Shown here piece by piece: positions 1 to 12,470 of a stretch of 64,000 nt of DNA. The position numbers and the translations under genes were made by a program. The DNA lies in NCBI RefSeq assembly GCF_900496995.4, contig NC_044006.1, positions 43,485,620-43,549,619 of the forward strand. Direction: 5' to 3'. How positions within the stretch are numbered: position 1 is the first letter of the stretch; the number at the start of each line of letters is the position of its first letter. The DNA is from Aquila chrysaetos chrysaetos (taxonomy: Eukaryota > Chordata > Aves > Accipitriformes > Accipitridae). Below the pieces are notes generated by a model. The model did not search any database. It was given only the letters and a program-made list of their open reading frames with translations, and had not been told where the DNA came from.

Positions 1-343
1 GCATAATGGTTACTTGGGGAGACAAACACCATCACTCTGAACATCCCCCTCTTCCTTTTTTCCCCAGCTTTGTGCTGAGCATGACGCCATATGGTCTGGG
101 ATATCCCTTTGTCAGTTGGGGTCAGCTGTCCTGGCTGTGTCCCTTCCCAACTTCTTGTGCCCCCCCAGCCTCCTCGCTGGTGGGGTGGGGTGAGAAGCAG
201 AAAAGGCCTTGGCTTTGTGGAAGCACTGCTCAACAGTAATTAAAACATCCCTGTACTATCAACGCTGTTTCCAGCACAAATCCAAAACATAGCTCCATAC
301 TAGCTACTATGAAGAAAATTAAGTCCCAGCCAAAACCAGCACA
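1..343 (+). mobile_element. 3' part of an avian endogenous-retrovirus LTR, cut by the window edge
   Basis: The sequence resembles a bird ERV LTR I know by its text: a pyrimidine-rich stretch, a G-rich stretch near 175-200, the phrase around 'aaaacatccctgta', and an end at 'aaaccagcaca' (CA terminus at 342-343). The 5' end and the first target duplication lie outside the window, so solo LTR versus provirus edge cannot be decided. The bases just after it (tttggg) would be the 3' target copy if this is a solo LTR. The family differs from the two LTRs at 18.8 and 50.4 kb. Open frames here are incidental. Confidence 0.6.
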
Positions 344-1637
344 TTTGGGCAAACTAATATAAGGTCTTCCACGAAGTAGAACGCAGGTCTGGGCTGAGAA
401 GTATAAAAAATGGTGCCGAATGTACTGCAAAAGGAGAAACATTAGATTCCACTTCTACCATCTTCAGATGAGGGAAGAGCCACTGGACCAGCGATCGAAA
501 TTGGCAACAGCTTCTTCTGCTGGGCTTGTAATTCTGACGACAGTCTGAGTGAGTGTAGATAAGAATGCTCTTTGAATAGGTTCAATAAAGATTCTGAAGT
601 AATATCATTAAAATTTCTGTATTTTGTGCACTGTATGAGCTTTTGTAGTATATGGGCAGTTTGGTTAGAAAAGTATTGCCAAGTTACTTGTCATAAATGA
701 CTGAGAGGTAATTCATGTAAGTATCGAGGAAATTACTTACAAATATGCTGGTAGAAGATGACTTTAAAATAATGATAGAGTTTTCTGAGCAGTACTGGTA
801 CACATTGGTGGTAGTAGTACCAATAGTAAGCTGCCAGAGGGGGTGAGGGGCAAAGAAAGGTAAAATAACCAAACTTCTTTTCAATTGATTAAAAACTGCT
901 TAAAACTGTCGGACAGAGCTGAGGAGCAAAACATTAGTGTCTTTAACTTGAGTGAGGTCCAACAGCAAGTCATTACTGAAATCCCAAGACTCCCAAGGAC
1001 CATTTTAGTCTTTATTATTTATTTTCCTTTCTTCAGGCTTACAGTTGTTAAGCAGGGATTATTGACCAGGTGCAAGAAAACTGTATGATAGCTCAGCTTT
1101 TAAATGGACAAATGCCCTCTGAAGCTTGGCAATTTTGTCAGCTATTATTTTTGAGTGGTTCTGATGCTTGTTCAAATGGGGTGGTGAAAGGGAACATGGA
1201 TTAAGGATACTGAGTGCTAGTTGATTCAGAGGAATTAAAAGTGTATTAAAATAAACATTCCCTTTGTCTTTTCATTTACAGAAAAAAACAAAATAAAAAT
1301 GTTAGAGAATCAGTATTGGAACCATCCTTCCAAGAATGCAAATTTTTCAGCAAATACAGTAATCTAGAAGTTTTTACAGTTATTGCCTTCTTGCAGGGGG
1401 TGGTGCTTGATGAAGTTCAAGGAAAAATGTGTGGGAAAAGTGTGCCCTGCAGCAGGTAACAGTAAGGTGAAAGGGAAATGAGAATAATAGTAGGACTCAT
1501 AGAAATGGGGTGCAATGCTGTGTTTTATGGGAGTCTCATAAAACAGGACCATTTGCGAGAAATGGTGATAATCTAGGTAGTATGACCCAAGTGAGGAATA
1601 GTCAGTGTTTAGGAATGAGGACTGAAAGATTAAGGAC

Positions 1638-1642
<5 letters not shown>

Positions 1643-1668
<26 letters not shown>

Positions 1669-1679
1669 CAAACAAAAAA
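1643..1679 (+). repeat. poly-A run with ACAAAC tail
   Basis: About 26 consecutive A residues are followed by short A-rich units. It could be the tail of an old retroposed sequence, but no recognisable body precedes it. Confidence 0.8.
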
Positions 1680-4600
1680 CTCATCAACATTTTGTTTGGG
1701 TTATTGGGAAAACTTCGGATTTGCCTTGATGGTATAGCATTTAATGAAGAATAAGAAAATTACCTGCTGTAGGATGGGGCTGGAGGGGAACTTGTATAGC
1801 AGGTTGTGGGAGTAGTTGTAAACTTTAGGCTAGTTTAAAGGCCAAAACTGAGTCTATGGTATCTTTGACTAACTGTCCGATTGCTTTGTTTTAAATGGTA
1901 AATGTTCCATGCATATACCACTTAAGCTAATCTCCTCAAAATTTTCATTATAAAGTACTCACAAAATTGTTGTTTGTGACTTGAAAAGCCTTTTCAAAAG
2001 TCAGAGTTGATGGTCTCTTGATTTCAAAATTCCTAATAACATAATTCAGTGCTCCACAATGCCTGATGAAAGAAAGATAGAGAATGGATCTTCACAGTCA
2101 GCATGCAGAAAGAGTAACAAGGCTTGTGCTTACAGATGCTTGTTTAATTAAAATAAGTACTGGAATTGGTAGAATTCTGATGACAAACCGTGTACCTCCT
2201 GACCATTATCCTCTCTCCCACGGTGTAATGGGAAAAAATGTATTTGGGGGTTTTATTTTTGTTCTTCAGTATAATAAAAATGAGTTGTAAAAATGGATTA
2301 GGAAGCTAGAGGAGACAGCTGAGAGGTAGTTTGATCTTGTACATTACGTGGACCAGAAGACCTGATGAAGCAAAGTATCTCTTGAGGAAGCAAGGGCAGC
2401 AACTTTCAATCACTAGCTATTTGTGTAAAACAAACAAAATAATGTCAGCTGCAAATGTGATTAGCTGTGAAGCACGGGCTTTATTTTTTTATCTTTTAAA
2501 AGATTCAGTTTACTATGAAAGTTTTCAGACCTTAGATCTTGCTAGCCTTTGCTAGAACTCTAGATAGAAGTCAGTTTTGAAAAAAGGTCGACTTAACTTT
2601 TAATCTTGTTGTGATACTCAACCCTTTAACTTGTTCATTAGAGCTGTTACTTAGGACTTTTTTTAAAATCAAATAAGTATTGTGAATTTGCACTTCCAAG
2701 GTAGGTACTTTAGAGGTACTAAAAGTGAAGGTCACTTGCAAAATGGATTCACCTAATCACAAATGGATAGTATTTATACAGTCAGTTGATACTAGCTACC
2801 TCTCAGCAACCAATTATTTAGTGCTATTGAATTGGATTGCCTATCAATCATAAAGCTTAAAAAAGAGGAGCGTTAGCGCCTTTATCTAGCACTAGTTTTT
2901 TGTAGTGTTCATGTTTTAAAGACAAGCCTTGAGTGGCATCTCCATTTCTGTTCACAAATAGAGGAGAACCAGAAGAATCATACAGTGTGTGAGGGACATA
3001 AACACCTAAATGGATAGTTATTTATGGAAGCTAGGAAAAAAAAAACAAAGCAAGCACTAGCAACGCTTTCCTTACTAATGTAAAATATGCCAAACTGCCC
3101 TATAGAAGCGTTGCTTGGGAAAAACTCCTGTGTGTAGAGGTAATGCATGTGATAGATACTCTGATGTAACAGACTGAGTAAGAAGAGCTAAGCAGATGTT
3201 GGTAATGTACATAACACAAAACCAAAGACATCAACTAGAGAAGAAGGGCAAGATGTTAATTTTTTTCCCCATTGCAGAAATTGACTTTCATGTAGTATAC
3301 AAGGTTTAGAAACATTAGACTTTGAATCTGTGTGGAGAGAATTTTCTTACTTTTTTTGAAACAGTATTAATTCCTGAAATAGTTATAACTCTTAGGAATC
3401 TGGAACGAATGTTAATTTGGGGATATAAGCTTGATGCTTTTGTGAATAATTAAAAATGCTAACATTGTTGTGCAGGAAATGCAGCTTGAGCTTGTGGTGG
3501 TTAAAATTGAATTACAATCCAAATGGACAAGTTGCCTGTGCAATCTGAAGTAAATGATGTAGGCAACCATAATGATAAAGTAGAGTATGATTGAAACATC
3601 TTTTAAATTAATTCTTAGCAGCTAGTAATCATGAAATGTATTTATCAAGGTTGGTTGTATCACTTGAAGCATTCAGAAATGCGACTCCAAATGCATTTTC
3701 AGTCAACTGCTATGGGCATATTTATATTAACTTTCAAACTAACATAATTATTCAGTTTTGTCTACACTATTTAGCAGTGTTTTTCATTTTCTCTTTTGCT
3801 ACATTGCCTTGTGCACTAGCTATTAATATCTCTTTCTCAAAGATAGACCCCCAGAGTCGTCCAACTTGAAGCAGTATTATCTTCAAAACCAAGCACTATG
3901 AAGCCAAAGGTTTGTTTTAGGTGTTCTTAAAAGTTTTGAAATAAGGAGGGGATGCTACGTCCATGAAGGACATGGATTGTGTAGTCTTATCCCTGCCACA
4001 AGACTGTAGCTGCTATGGTAGACAGTGTTAATAGGAGTTGAGATACCCAGTATCCCATTTTTTCATTAATTTCCTCCTGTAGCTCAGTGTTAAACTCAGA
4101 GAAAGGTATGTTCCCTTTCATTAGAAGTAGTTAATAGCACTTAACTAAAAAATTAGACATAATTATGCTGAGTAAAACTCTTAGGTTAAAAACTCTTAAG
4201 TTATTTGGTTTTTTCCCCAGTTCATTGTGGTAATGGTTACACAGCTGTGGGAATGCATCAATGATGGGTAAAGTGCTGATAACACAGTAGGATATTACAT
4301 TTAGAAATGCACACCACCAAACAACAATAACTAAGTAGCTCTGTTATACAAAAATCTCTAACAAAAGAATTATTCCTCCGTTCCTCTGATTTCTGCTGTG
4401 CACTCGGTCTCCTTTCTTTGGAGCTGGATGCTGTTAATTAGTGCTTTTCTGCCCTTGGTGGGGAAGGGACTGACAGTAAGCTCTGTTCTGCCCTCTCCTC
4501 TCTCTGGTGTCCTGGCTCTAAATTAAGTTTCTAGCAGAATCAACTTGTGCATATGGAAACCAGTGGATCAGTTCTGCTGAAATAAGGCACCTGTAGCTGC

Positions 4601-4767
4601 ACTGATGAGGTAGCAGGAAGGAGTTTGAAGATTGCCATAGGAAAGTCACAGGTACCTCACTCCAGTAAAATTAGACTAGTGAGGCCAATCAGACCGTTGA
4701 TGATCTCTCCTCACTAACCTTTCTGCTCCTATGTTTTTAGACAAAAGGCTATATTTGATGGTGGTGG

Positions 4768-4817
4768 TATTATCATTATTGTAATTATTATTATTATTTA
4801 TTTATTATTATTACTAT
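4768..4817 (+). repeat. ATT/TTA microsatellite
   Basis: Imperfect trinucleotide repeat of ATT with interruptions, inside the FAM126A intron. Likely polymorphic in length; no function visible. Confidence 0.8.
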
Positions 4818-6051
4818 TGCAGCTCATGGTGCTCGTTTGTTACCTTTGTTACTGATGATAGAAGACTTCTGCAGGAAGTGCTGTTAGGAGTTACACTTGG
4901 AAACAGTTTTAACTTGAGTTTCCTGCCAAATATCAGGAAGTTAGTGGCTAATAGCAGCAATTATCAATGCTTTTTCTTTTGGATAGTGCAACTTGTTAAA
5001 CAGATACTTTCATTAGTAGTTGACTAGTTAGAAAGAATCATGATACTTAGCATCTGCAGGTACAATCAGGGATAGCTCTTACACCAGGAGACAATGATGT
5101 CCGTCCCTGCCAGAATAACCTTCTAGCTCTGAGACTTGCTTCATTGTTGTGATAAGTGCAGACAGCACAAATGCTAGTGAAAAGCCCAGTGCTGTAGCCC
5201 TCTTGACCTAGAAGTACACTGTGCCTGCACAAGAGGCCTCAGTGTGGGGACAGGGGGAAGAGAGAATCCCTTCCAGCTAAAAAGCATTAGAGCTGCTGCT
5301 GTGAAAAACAATCTCCTCACAAATTCCTCTGGTTTTGGACTTCATACTGTCAGTTCAATGTCTGGACTGCCAAATTCTGTTATGTGCGGTAGCAAACTGG
5401 CAGTAAAGTCTGGGTGGCCCTTAGTTAATCCTCAGGTCTGAAAGAGCTGTGTTACAAATAAAACAGGGATTCAGTTGAGCTTTATTCTGAGCTGTGCTTT
5501 TAGTGCATTTGTAGTCTTGTCAAGTTTGTGGCCATAGTGTTTGTATATAGTATATGTATATAACACAAATAGAACATATAACTATATAGCACATAGTGTA
5601 GTTTTTGCTTCTCTTCACTTGTATTTCCCTGGTATACATCTTCATGGAGGATGTGCCCTGACTATCTGTAACTGACAGCTTCTCTTTTTCTCTTCTCCAG
5701 GTCATCTAAATGCAGTTTTGTGGTTGTAGAGCTAGTGCTGATAAAGCAATTCTGAATACTTTTAAAAGGCCTTCACATACTGAGAATACTTCAAACACTG
5801 TGGAGCTGACAGGTCACTAGGATTGTAACTTGTTACTTGCATAGACTTGGAATTTCCATACAGTTTCAACACCCATTTTTATTTTCACTTTTTTCCTCTC
5901 AAGAGTTCATCCTTCTCAAACCTATCTTCATCTAATGTAGACAGGCATCTCTGAGACGGGATTTGTTTTACCAGGAACTTGTAGGAACTATTGCATTCTT
6001 ATCATTAAATATCTTTATTAAATCTCTTGTGCTTACACATAACCATCATTC

Positions 6052-6411
6052 TCACACTTTGGGTAGCAGTTGAGTTTCCTGTTTGTTTGGGGATTTTTGG
6101 CTATGTCTGCAGGAATCTTTGACTGCCTTGAATAATTTTTTGGCCAGGCTGAGCACGTGTATATCTGCTGTTGATGACTTATCCAGATGAGAAGTAATCT
6201 TGGAACTAAGCTGCATTGGGTTTTGCCTTAATTTCTTTTTTTTTTTCGCCAGTGCCGCAGCAAGTTGTAGAGCTTTCTGTCCCCGCAGCTTAATCCCTGT
6301 TTTCTCAACTGTACTTAGTAACTGACTTTGTGTGATACAAATAAGTTTATTGCAAACTAATTTAGTTGTAAGCTCATATAAGAAGCTTAAAAAGGCTGAG
6401 TAGATCAACAT
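6052..6411 (-). other. Unrecognised 119-codon ATG open frame, lysine-rich
   Basis: This frame runs antisense to FAM126A inside its intron. It starts at a true ATG (6409-6411) and ends at TGA. The middle contains an alanine/leucine segment followed by a run of five lysines, encoded over an A-rich tract. I see no TATA box, splice context or homology I can name. It may be a decayed processed copy of a basic protein gene or a chance frame; I do not assign a function. Confidence 0.15.
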
Positions 6412-7060
6412 TTATGTTATTTTATTAGTAGGTGGCAAAAAGTGCAGTAAAATTCCATATATTTTTATCTGAATAAGTTGATTTTAGTAACTGGAGAATT
6501 TTCCTACTTGTAAATATCTTTCTGGTTGAAAATCGTTTTTTGAAATGAAGAAACAAAATGGAAGTCAAAGGGTGCTTGTGTTGGCTTAGTTGTTTCACTG
6601 TTAGTTGACCACTGTGCAGCATCATGATATTGTATGTGTAGAATTTCCAGTCTTCATGATAACACATGAAGTTGATATGCAATTTCATTGTAAAAATAAG
6701 TTTAATTTTAGCCTGGTGATACAGAGAATATAGTCATAAAAGTGAATTATGGGGAGTTCTTTGATTTCTGATCATCTCTGAATGTTTGTTTCGTGATCCT
6801 CAGAAATTTCAATTTTGAAAGATCAAGCATGGGGCTTTCCAGTGTGTGGATGCAGGCCGGTAGTTGGAAGATTGAAGCCTGCAATTTAGAAAGAAAGCAA
6901 AATTCCATACTCACTAATTTTGCTAATTAACAAGAGGTTAATATGTGAACATCTGCTTTAATTTATAATGCTTTAGTCATCTGTATCTATTGGCTTTTGT
7001 TTCATGTTTTGTTTCAGACATCTTTTGTTGTTTTTTTTTCTTATCCATCTTTAATTCTAG

Positions 7061-7329
7061 AACAACCAGAGAATGGTAATGATGCTACTGAATTGGGCAA
7101 CTTTATCATACCTGAGATTAGTGTCACAAGTGTGGCTGGAGAGAGGACCGGGAATGGGGAAAAGAGCAGAGCACTAGCAGAGAATGATGTTCAGCATTTA
7201 CAGGGAGTACAGGAAACAGCTACAGATCCTAGAACTGACAGCAAAGGCATGCCAGAAATCAGGAGGCAAAAATCTGTAAGAAAAATGATGGAGGATGGAA
7301 TAAACTCATCTGGCAGAGTGCAGTTTTAG
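7061..7329 (+). CDS. FAM126A: Putative alternative terminal exon of FAM126A
   Basis: A pyrimidine-rich tract ending in 'ttaattctag' precedes 7061. The open frame then runs 89 codons to TAG at 7327-7329. The first two bases (AA) need one base from the previous exon, the same phase that the canonical last exon at 8225 needs, so either exon can be joined to the same upstream exon. The tail is acidic, then basic, with '[10 protein letters not shown]' near the end. A GTAAGA donor-like site at 7277 would end in phase 0 and put the 8225 exon out of frame. A GTAATG at 7076 would give a 15-nt in-frame micro-exon. I favour a terminal exon because the frame stays open far beyond both sites and ATTAAA follows at 7399. 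Confidence 0.6.
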
Positions 7330-8781
7330 CAGAGCACTTGTAGCTGCACTCTAAGGTACCACGGTTGATTGAAAGGGTCACTGCTGCATGTTTGGAGAAT
7401 TAAAGTATGCAGTTAATATATTTGCATGTGTAATAACACAAATGCATGTATTGCACACAGCTTCGTCTGTGCCACAGGCAATGATGACATACTTATAAGT
7501 AGATTTATTTAATCTGCAGAAAATACACTGTGAGACTCAACATACCTTTGAGTTTATTAAGCATATTTATTGCGTTTAAAAAATCTGGTGATCAATGGTA
7601 TGAAGAATCCATCAAAATGGATGTGAAAGGTATCTCACTGTGTACCTCAGATTTTCCAAATTCCACCTTTCACAGTATACTGGAGATCTCATGTTGTGCT
7701 TGAGTTTCCTACTCATACCACCAGACCTATGATGCAGAAGGTGACCTTTCAGTCCTAAGGCATTCTTGGGTTGCTAAACGTGCAGGTGCCGTATTGGGTG
7801 TCCTGGGGCATTGATCACATACCTTTATAATTAATGAGCTTTGCAAAATCATGTATTGGAGCACTCGCTCAAAATAAGATTTATGCTTTTTTTGTTCTGT
7901 GTGGTACCTTCTAATCTGTAAATTTCTAATCTGCATGAATTAACAAGACTTGCTTTTTTTTTTTTTTTTCCCAAAAAATTACTGCAAAATGAGATTGTGG
8001 GCATGCTTTTTGATCTAGTTAATGCAGTATTATTTGCTGTAACTTTGTATCCTAATGACCCTTAATTCCAAAATGTAATGGAATAGGTAAGTGTTTTGTC
8101 TTCTGTTCTCTGTTCCGTTGCTGTATGGCTTCATGCTTGTAAATATCAAAATCTAGCAATACATAAAATCAATAAATGTGAGAAAGGAAATTGCTAATTC
8201 TTTATTTCTTTTTCTACCATGCAGGTAATACTGATTTAGCAATTCAAGAAGAACTGATAGAAGTATCTGAAACTGATGAAGGTTTTTACTCTAGGGCTAC
8301 CTCTAGTACAAGTCAGTCTGCCCTATCTAACAGCAGCAACATGAGCAGTAAGAACCTTTTAGGGAAGAGCCAGCGACGGTCTGGAGGAAACAAAGCTGGA
8401 GGAAAAGAAAAAGAAGGAGAAACCTGCAGAGAACACTTGTCACGAAAACAAACTCAGAGAGCCATGAGTGAGAATCTAGAGCTTGTCTCTCTGAAGAGAC
8501 TAACACTGACAACTAGCCAGTCCCTGCCTAAGCCAGGCAGCCATGGTCTGGCCAGAACGACCACTACTGTGTTTAGTAAATCCTTTGAACAGGTCAGTGG
8601 TGTCACAGTTCCAAATAATCGTGGAGTTATATCTGGTACAGAGGCAAACAGGTTTTCAGCTTGCAGTCTTCAGGAAGAAAAACTGATATATGGAACAGAA
8701 AGAACAGATCTTCCAATTTTAAGCAAACAACCTAATCAGCAGCGACCTCCTAGTATTAGCATAACTTTGTCAACAGATTGA
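7061..8781 (+). CDS. FAM126A: Hyccin (FAM126A/HYCC1), 3' end of gene: two 3' exons
   Basis: Hyccin binds TTC7 and, with EFR3, recruits and stabilises phosphatidylinositol 4-kinase IIIalpha (PI4KA) at the plasma membrane, supporting PI4P supply. Loss in humans causes a hypomyelinating leukodystrophy. Only the C-terminal disordered tail lies here; the folded alpha-helical TTC7-binding domain is encoded further left. The canonical last exon is 8225-8781. A second exon with the same incoming phase sits at 7061-7329 and carries its own stop codon and poly(A) signal, so it looks like an alternative terminal exon. TOMM7 follows on the same strand about 33 kb downstream, as in other vertebrates. Identification of the last exon is firm; the alternative exon is inference. 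Confidence 0.93.
7330..8224 (+). other. Alternative 3' UTR, then intron before the last FAM126A exon
   Basis: No coding signal seen. An ATTAAA poly(A) signal lies at 7399-7404, about 70 bases after the alternative stop. The stretch ends in a good acceptor: T/C-rich sequence and 'accatgcag' at 8216-8224. A poly-T run lies near 7955-7969. Confidence 0.6.
7399..7404 (+). terminator. ATTAAA poly(A) signal for the alternative FAM126A 3' exon
   Basis: Common variant poly(A) hexamer 70 bases downstream of the alternative stop, followed by a TG-rich stretch around 7422-7432. It supports transcript termination inside what is otherwise an intron. Functional use is inferred. Confidence 0.4.
8225..8781 (+). 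CDS. FAM126A: Last coding exon of hyccin (FAM126A)
   Basis: The exon begins after 'accatgcag'; its first bases GT complete a glycine codon split 1+2. It encodes about 184 residues ending in TGA at 8779-8781. It matches the hyccin tail along its length: an acidic start with '[10 protein letters not shown]', a serine-rich block, a glycine/lysine-rich basic block, '[19 protein letters not shown]', '[15 protein letters not shown]', '[11 protein letters not shown]' and the C-terminal '[12 protein letters not shown]'. The exon is intact, without frameshift. The region is predicted to be disordered and rich in phosphorylatable Ser/Thr. Confidence 0.96.
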
Positions 8782-10353
8782 TATTAAATTGGCAAGTATG
8801 AAAAATAAAATATTGAGGGTTTATGCTGATATTGGTACATTGGTACATTAAGCTCCTTGATATGTTATACATTACTTTCATAAACCTCAAGCCCATAAAT
8901 TCTTATTTGGCTCATGTTTGACAGTAACAGTAAATAGACAACAGTTGTAATTATTTTGCATCAACTTCTAATAGCTTGGGAAGTTCCTCTTTGACTTGCT
9001 GTATTTATACACCTGATTGCTTACAGCTTCATGTGAAGTTTACAGCTTCACAAATTTAACAAGCATTCATAGGTTGTTTAGCCACTGACCAAGATGTGTG
9101 GCTTTTTACAAATGCACAGTAAGGGAACAAGTAGAACCTCTTTCCCAGACTCCACTTTTTGACTACCACTTGGCATAGGCAAAACTGCAAGTACTTGTTT
9201 TACTTTATAAGAGGAGTCTCGCAGTATGGGTATGAAATCTTGGAACGGCTTTGTAAGAACAAACATTCTTTTATGTTAGTCATGAGAAAGCTGTGCTTAC
9301 ATGTAAGGTTAAAACTAGAAGCATCAGTTCAGTGTTCACTGTATGGCGGTTTTGTAATGTTAGTACACATTGCAATGTTCATACTTCTTTATGCCTATAT
9401 GAGTCTGAATTACAGATGCATTTTGGTTTTTCTATATGTCTTTTGAAACTGGGCCAAAAGTCATACAGCAGCAGTACTTGTGGATGGGAGTTCTTGTCAG
9501 TTGCTTTAGTAGTCACTCTTTAGACTTACAAATTGTGTGACAGACTCTGTCTGTCTTTCAGATTCTTAAATATCAGGCACAAAACTACTCATTGAAAAGT
9601 CGCTGTCATCAGTATTTTTATTATTTATGGGGAAGAGATGTGCTTCTGTAACAATGTTATGTAGGAAATAAGGTATGAGCCCTTTGCACTGACTCAAGCA
9701 AATCAGGAGTGTGAATGTGTTTAACATGAACTTCTTATCTTGAGAGTACTACCAAAGGATGCATACTTTAAGTAACTTGCAAGCACAAAGGGAAATTATA
9801 CTGTAAATATAACTAGCACTGTAATTCCTAGTCTTTTATATCTATTATTTTTCTAGTGTGAAATTCTAAAACAGCAGCCTGTTAAAGGTTACCTAACCTT
9901 CAACCTTCAGTTAGTTTGGTGACCTTGTTTGATACCAACTTTTTATAACATTAAGATTTTAATTAAAAATGGACATTAAAACTTCTTTTGCAGAAATCTG
10001 GAGAAGCAATAGCTGACAAAACCAATCCAGTAGCAGTGATTAGCTGATAAACAGGCACTATATTATTATGAGCGGAGAAATAGGATGAAGATCTAAGGCA
10101 CGGTCATTCCCAACTGTCCAGGTCTCTGCACCTAGTGATCCCTTATTGTCAAGAACCTTTTAACAAAACAAACACTAAAATTCTGGTAGGCTTTCCTGTT
10201 TGCCTGGAGATAAGTTTAGCTATCCCTTTTTGACTTAAACTGAAGCACAAGTAACTTTTAAGCAGCTAATGTTATTCAGGTGTATAGCAATTAATAAGCT
10301 GGTTAATTAATGAAAAGAGATGGGGAGACATAGTTGATAGGGTCAAGTAAGTT
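8782..10353 (+). other. FAM126A 3' UTR and downstream sequence
   Basis: Vertebrate hyccin mRNAs have long 3' UTRs, so much of this is probably transcribed. An AATAAA occurs at 8804-8809, only 23 bases after the stop and probably too close to be the main site. No other gene, RNA gene or repeat recognised. Confidence 0.5.
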
Positions 10354-10746
10354 GTGTAATTCTACTTCTAAGACTGCAGACTAGATGCATATGTTTCTTA
10401 ATATTCACCAAAGTCTGTGGAATAGCTGCATCTGTCTATAGATATTTGTCTTCACCCGAGAGCCTGAGTTTAAATGAATGTGCCACACTTTCTCATTCTT
10501 CAGTTTGTTGTGTGACACTGTTCTATTCCAGTAATGAGTATTTCACCTTTTTACAGTGAAGTGTTTTCTTAATTGTACATGAAAACTCACATTCCTAATG
10601 TATAAACTACAAGTTTGTCCTGTTTAGTGTTTAATACTTTGGCCAGTGAAATAAACTGGTTCTTTGAAGTTGTATGTTTTTGTAAATACTTTGTACAGCA
10701 GAAAATTTTGCCTCTTTTTTACAGGTTTTTCTGCAGTACACATTAG
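10354..10746 (+). repeat. Direct repeat copy A (partner at 12471-12860)
   Basis: This segment recurs about 2.1 kb downstream in the same orientation, alignable end to end with scattered substitutions and small indels (roughly nine in ten bases identical by eye). It starts at 'taattctacttctaagact' and ends at 'tacacattag'. It contains an AATAAA at 10650-10655 followed by T/G-rich sequence, so it may be a transcript 3' end, perhaps that of FAM126A. Local duplication is most likely; an unnamed interspersed repeat is the alternative. Confidence 0.85.
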
Positions 10747-12470
10747 CACAGTTTTTTCAGATTGACTAATACATATGGCTGCTGGAGCATGCATAAACAC
10801 AAGCAGTAGAAGGGTTTTAGGCAGCTGATAGCAGACACTGGCTAGCACTACAGATACTTGAATGTAAATGTTTTCCTTTCCTTGAAATTTGTTCTAGATG
10901 TTACAAAGAAATAACCTGCAGAACTTAGAGATGCCTCCTGATCTGCTCATGCAATGTAGCATTTAAGAATACTTTCGAAACACTTTACAGTAATTTAAAT
11001 TAAAACATAAACCAGAATAGATAAATTAAATTGCAAGTGACAAATGTTTGTTGTGATGGTATTACTTGTGAGTTAGTGTTAAGGGACTAGAATTTTTAAG
11101 TAATTCTACTGGTTTTGTTTTGTTTCATTTAGTTCATGATTGATTGTTATTTCCACAGTAGACACACTTTCAAGCTGGATGTTGGTATAGAAGATCTTTA
11201 TTATACTGGGAAGATTTAGTCACTTTAGCTATAAATAATTAGAATTTCAAAGGATCTAAAATGCCATAAAATATACATATGTAACATAGCTACCAGTATT
11301 GTAAACATTATAAATCAAACAGTGTTAAAGTAAAGTTAGTTTATCCTTTTATTTTATCCAGCTAATTATTCTAACTGTGCTCTGGCTTGAACCCAAGACA
11401 TAGGCTTATATTGGTACAACTGAAATTACATAAAGCTTCATACCTTTTTGAGAAAATGATAGAAGGAAAGGTTTTTGGTACTAAAGGCTGCTGTTTCTAT
11501 ACATATGTGGCTTTATATAAATGCATATGTATTTGTCTCTGGAGCAACTTACACAATGAGCATGGTTTTTGTGAACTGACATCACACCTTGATACTGATT
11601 GAGTCTAAAGAATTTCTTTCCTCATGTGAGTAATAAAACTTTTAGTTGTTCTTCTTTCTTTTCTTAAAAATGGGGGGAAAGAAAAAAAGGCAGGATAGGG
11701 GAGAGGGAGGGCAGAATTATTTGTTGTCCAAATATCCACGGTGCAGGATTGGGGGGGCAGAGCGGGGGGAAGTAGGGCAGGAAGCAGATACATTAATTCT
11801 TCCACAGTATTTCTAAAATTGTCAAGATCTTGGGTTTTGAGCATTATCTGATCACTTTAGGCTGATGAATGAAAAATGTATATTGAAGAAATAGATGTCT
11901 TCTATTAGTGTAAGGAAAACCTATTAAGCCATCCCATACTGCAGTCTACCCAGGAGTGGGTAGTTCTGATGAATACACTCCAAACATCATACATGGCTGC
12001 ACCATTCTGCAGGAAAAATGTTACGTAGGAGTGAAACATCTCAAATTATAATAAGAGAAGTTGTTTTAATGCTGATGTTTGTAACTGACCTTACTGTTTT
12101 ACATCAAAGGGCACTGTTTCCAGTGATGGCTTTGAGCAGCAACACTTTCAAAACTGTTGAAGCTGAGAAGAATTATTTTTATTGTAAGAATCTGTAACAT
12201 TTGTGCAAAAAGCATATGGCCTCTAACCACTTGCTGTAGAGCTGCAATGACTTTTCTGAAGGGAGTGAAATGTCCTTGAATTGAATCCTGACAGATTTGA
12301 CAGGTAGAGAAATATATAGCTATTTTAGCTACACATTTCTCTAAGGAGGTCTCTGATTTCTGTGAGGATTCTAGAAATTTCTAACTTAATTATTATGTCT
12401 GATATCTTTTGTCAATGTTTGAGGCTTACAGTGCTGTATATAGGTGTGTAATATATTACCTTTTGTATTT
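10747..12470 (+). other. Spacer between the two direct repeat copies
   Basis: AT-rich sequence with a G/A-rich patch at 11670-11790. No gene, RNA or known repeat recognised. Confidence 0.5.

Larger units (their letters stand above)
344..7060 (+). other. FAM126A: FAM126A intron sequence, no coding exon recognised
   Basis: This lies upstream of the two FAM126A 3' exons and is therefore intronic. I looked for the penultimate hyccin exons, which encode the end of the folded domain, and found none; they should lie to the left of the window. The stretch is AT-rich, with a 26-base poly-A, an ATT microsatellite, and one 119-codon lysine-rich open frame on the - strand at 6052-6411 that I do not recognise. 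Confidence 0.7.

Noticed and set aside
1364-1690. 108-codon - frame starting in a phenylalanine run
   Set aside because: Created by the poly-A tract at 1643-1668; no protein-like sequence.
4078-4105. tRNA-like phrase 'tagctcagtgttaaa'
   Set aside because: No acceptor stem or T-loop pairing could be traced around it.
7277-7282. GTAAGA as donor joining the 7061 exon to the 8225 exon
   Set aside because: It would end in phase 0 while 8225 needs phase 1, putting the hyccin tail out of frame after a few codons.
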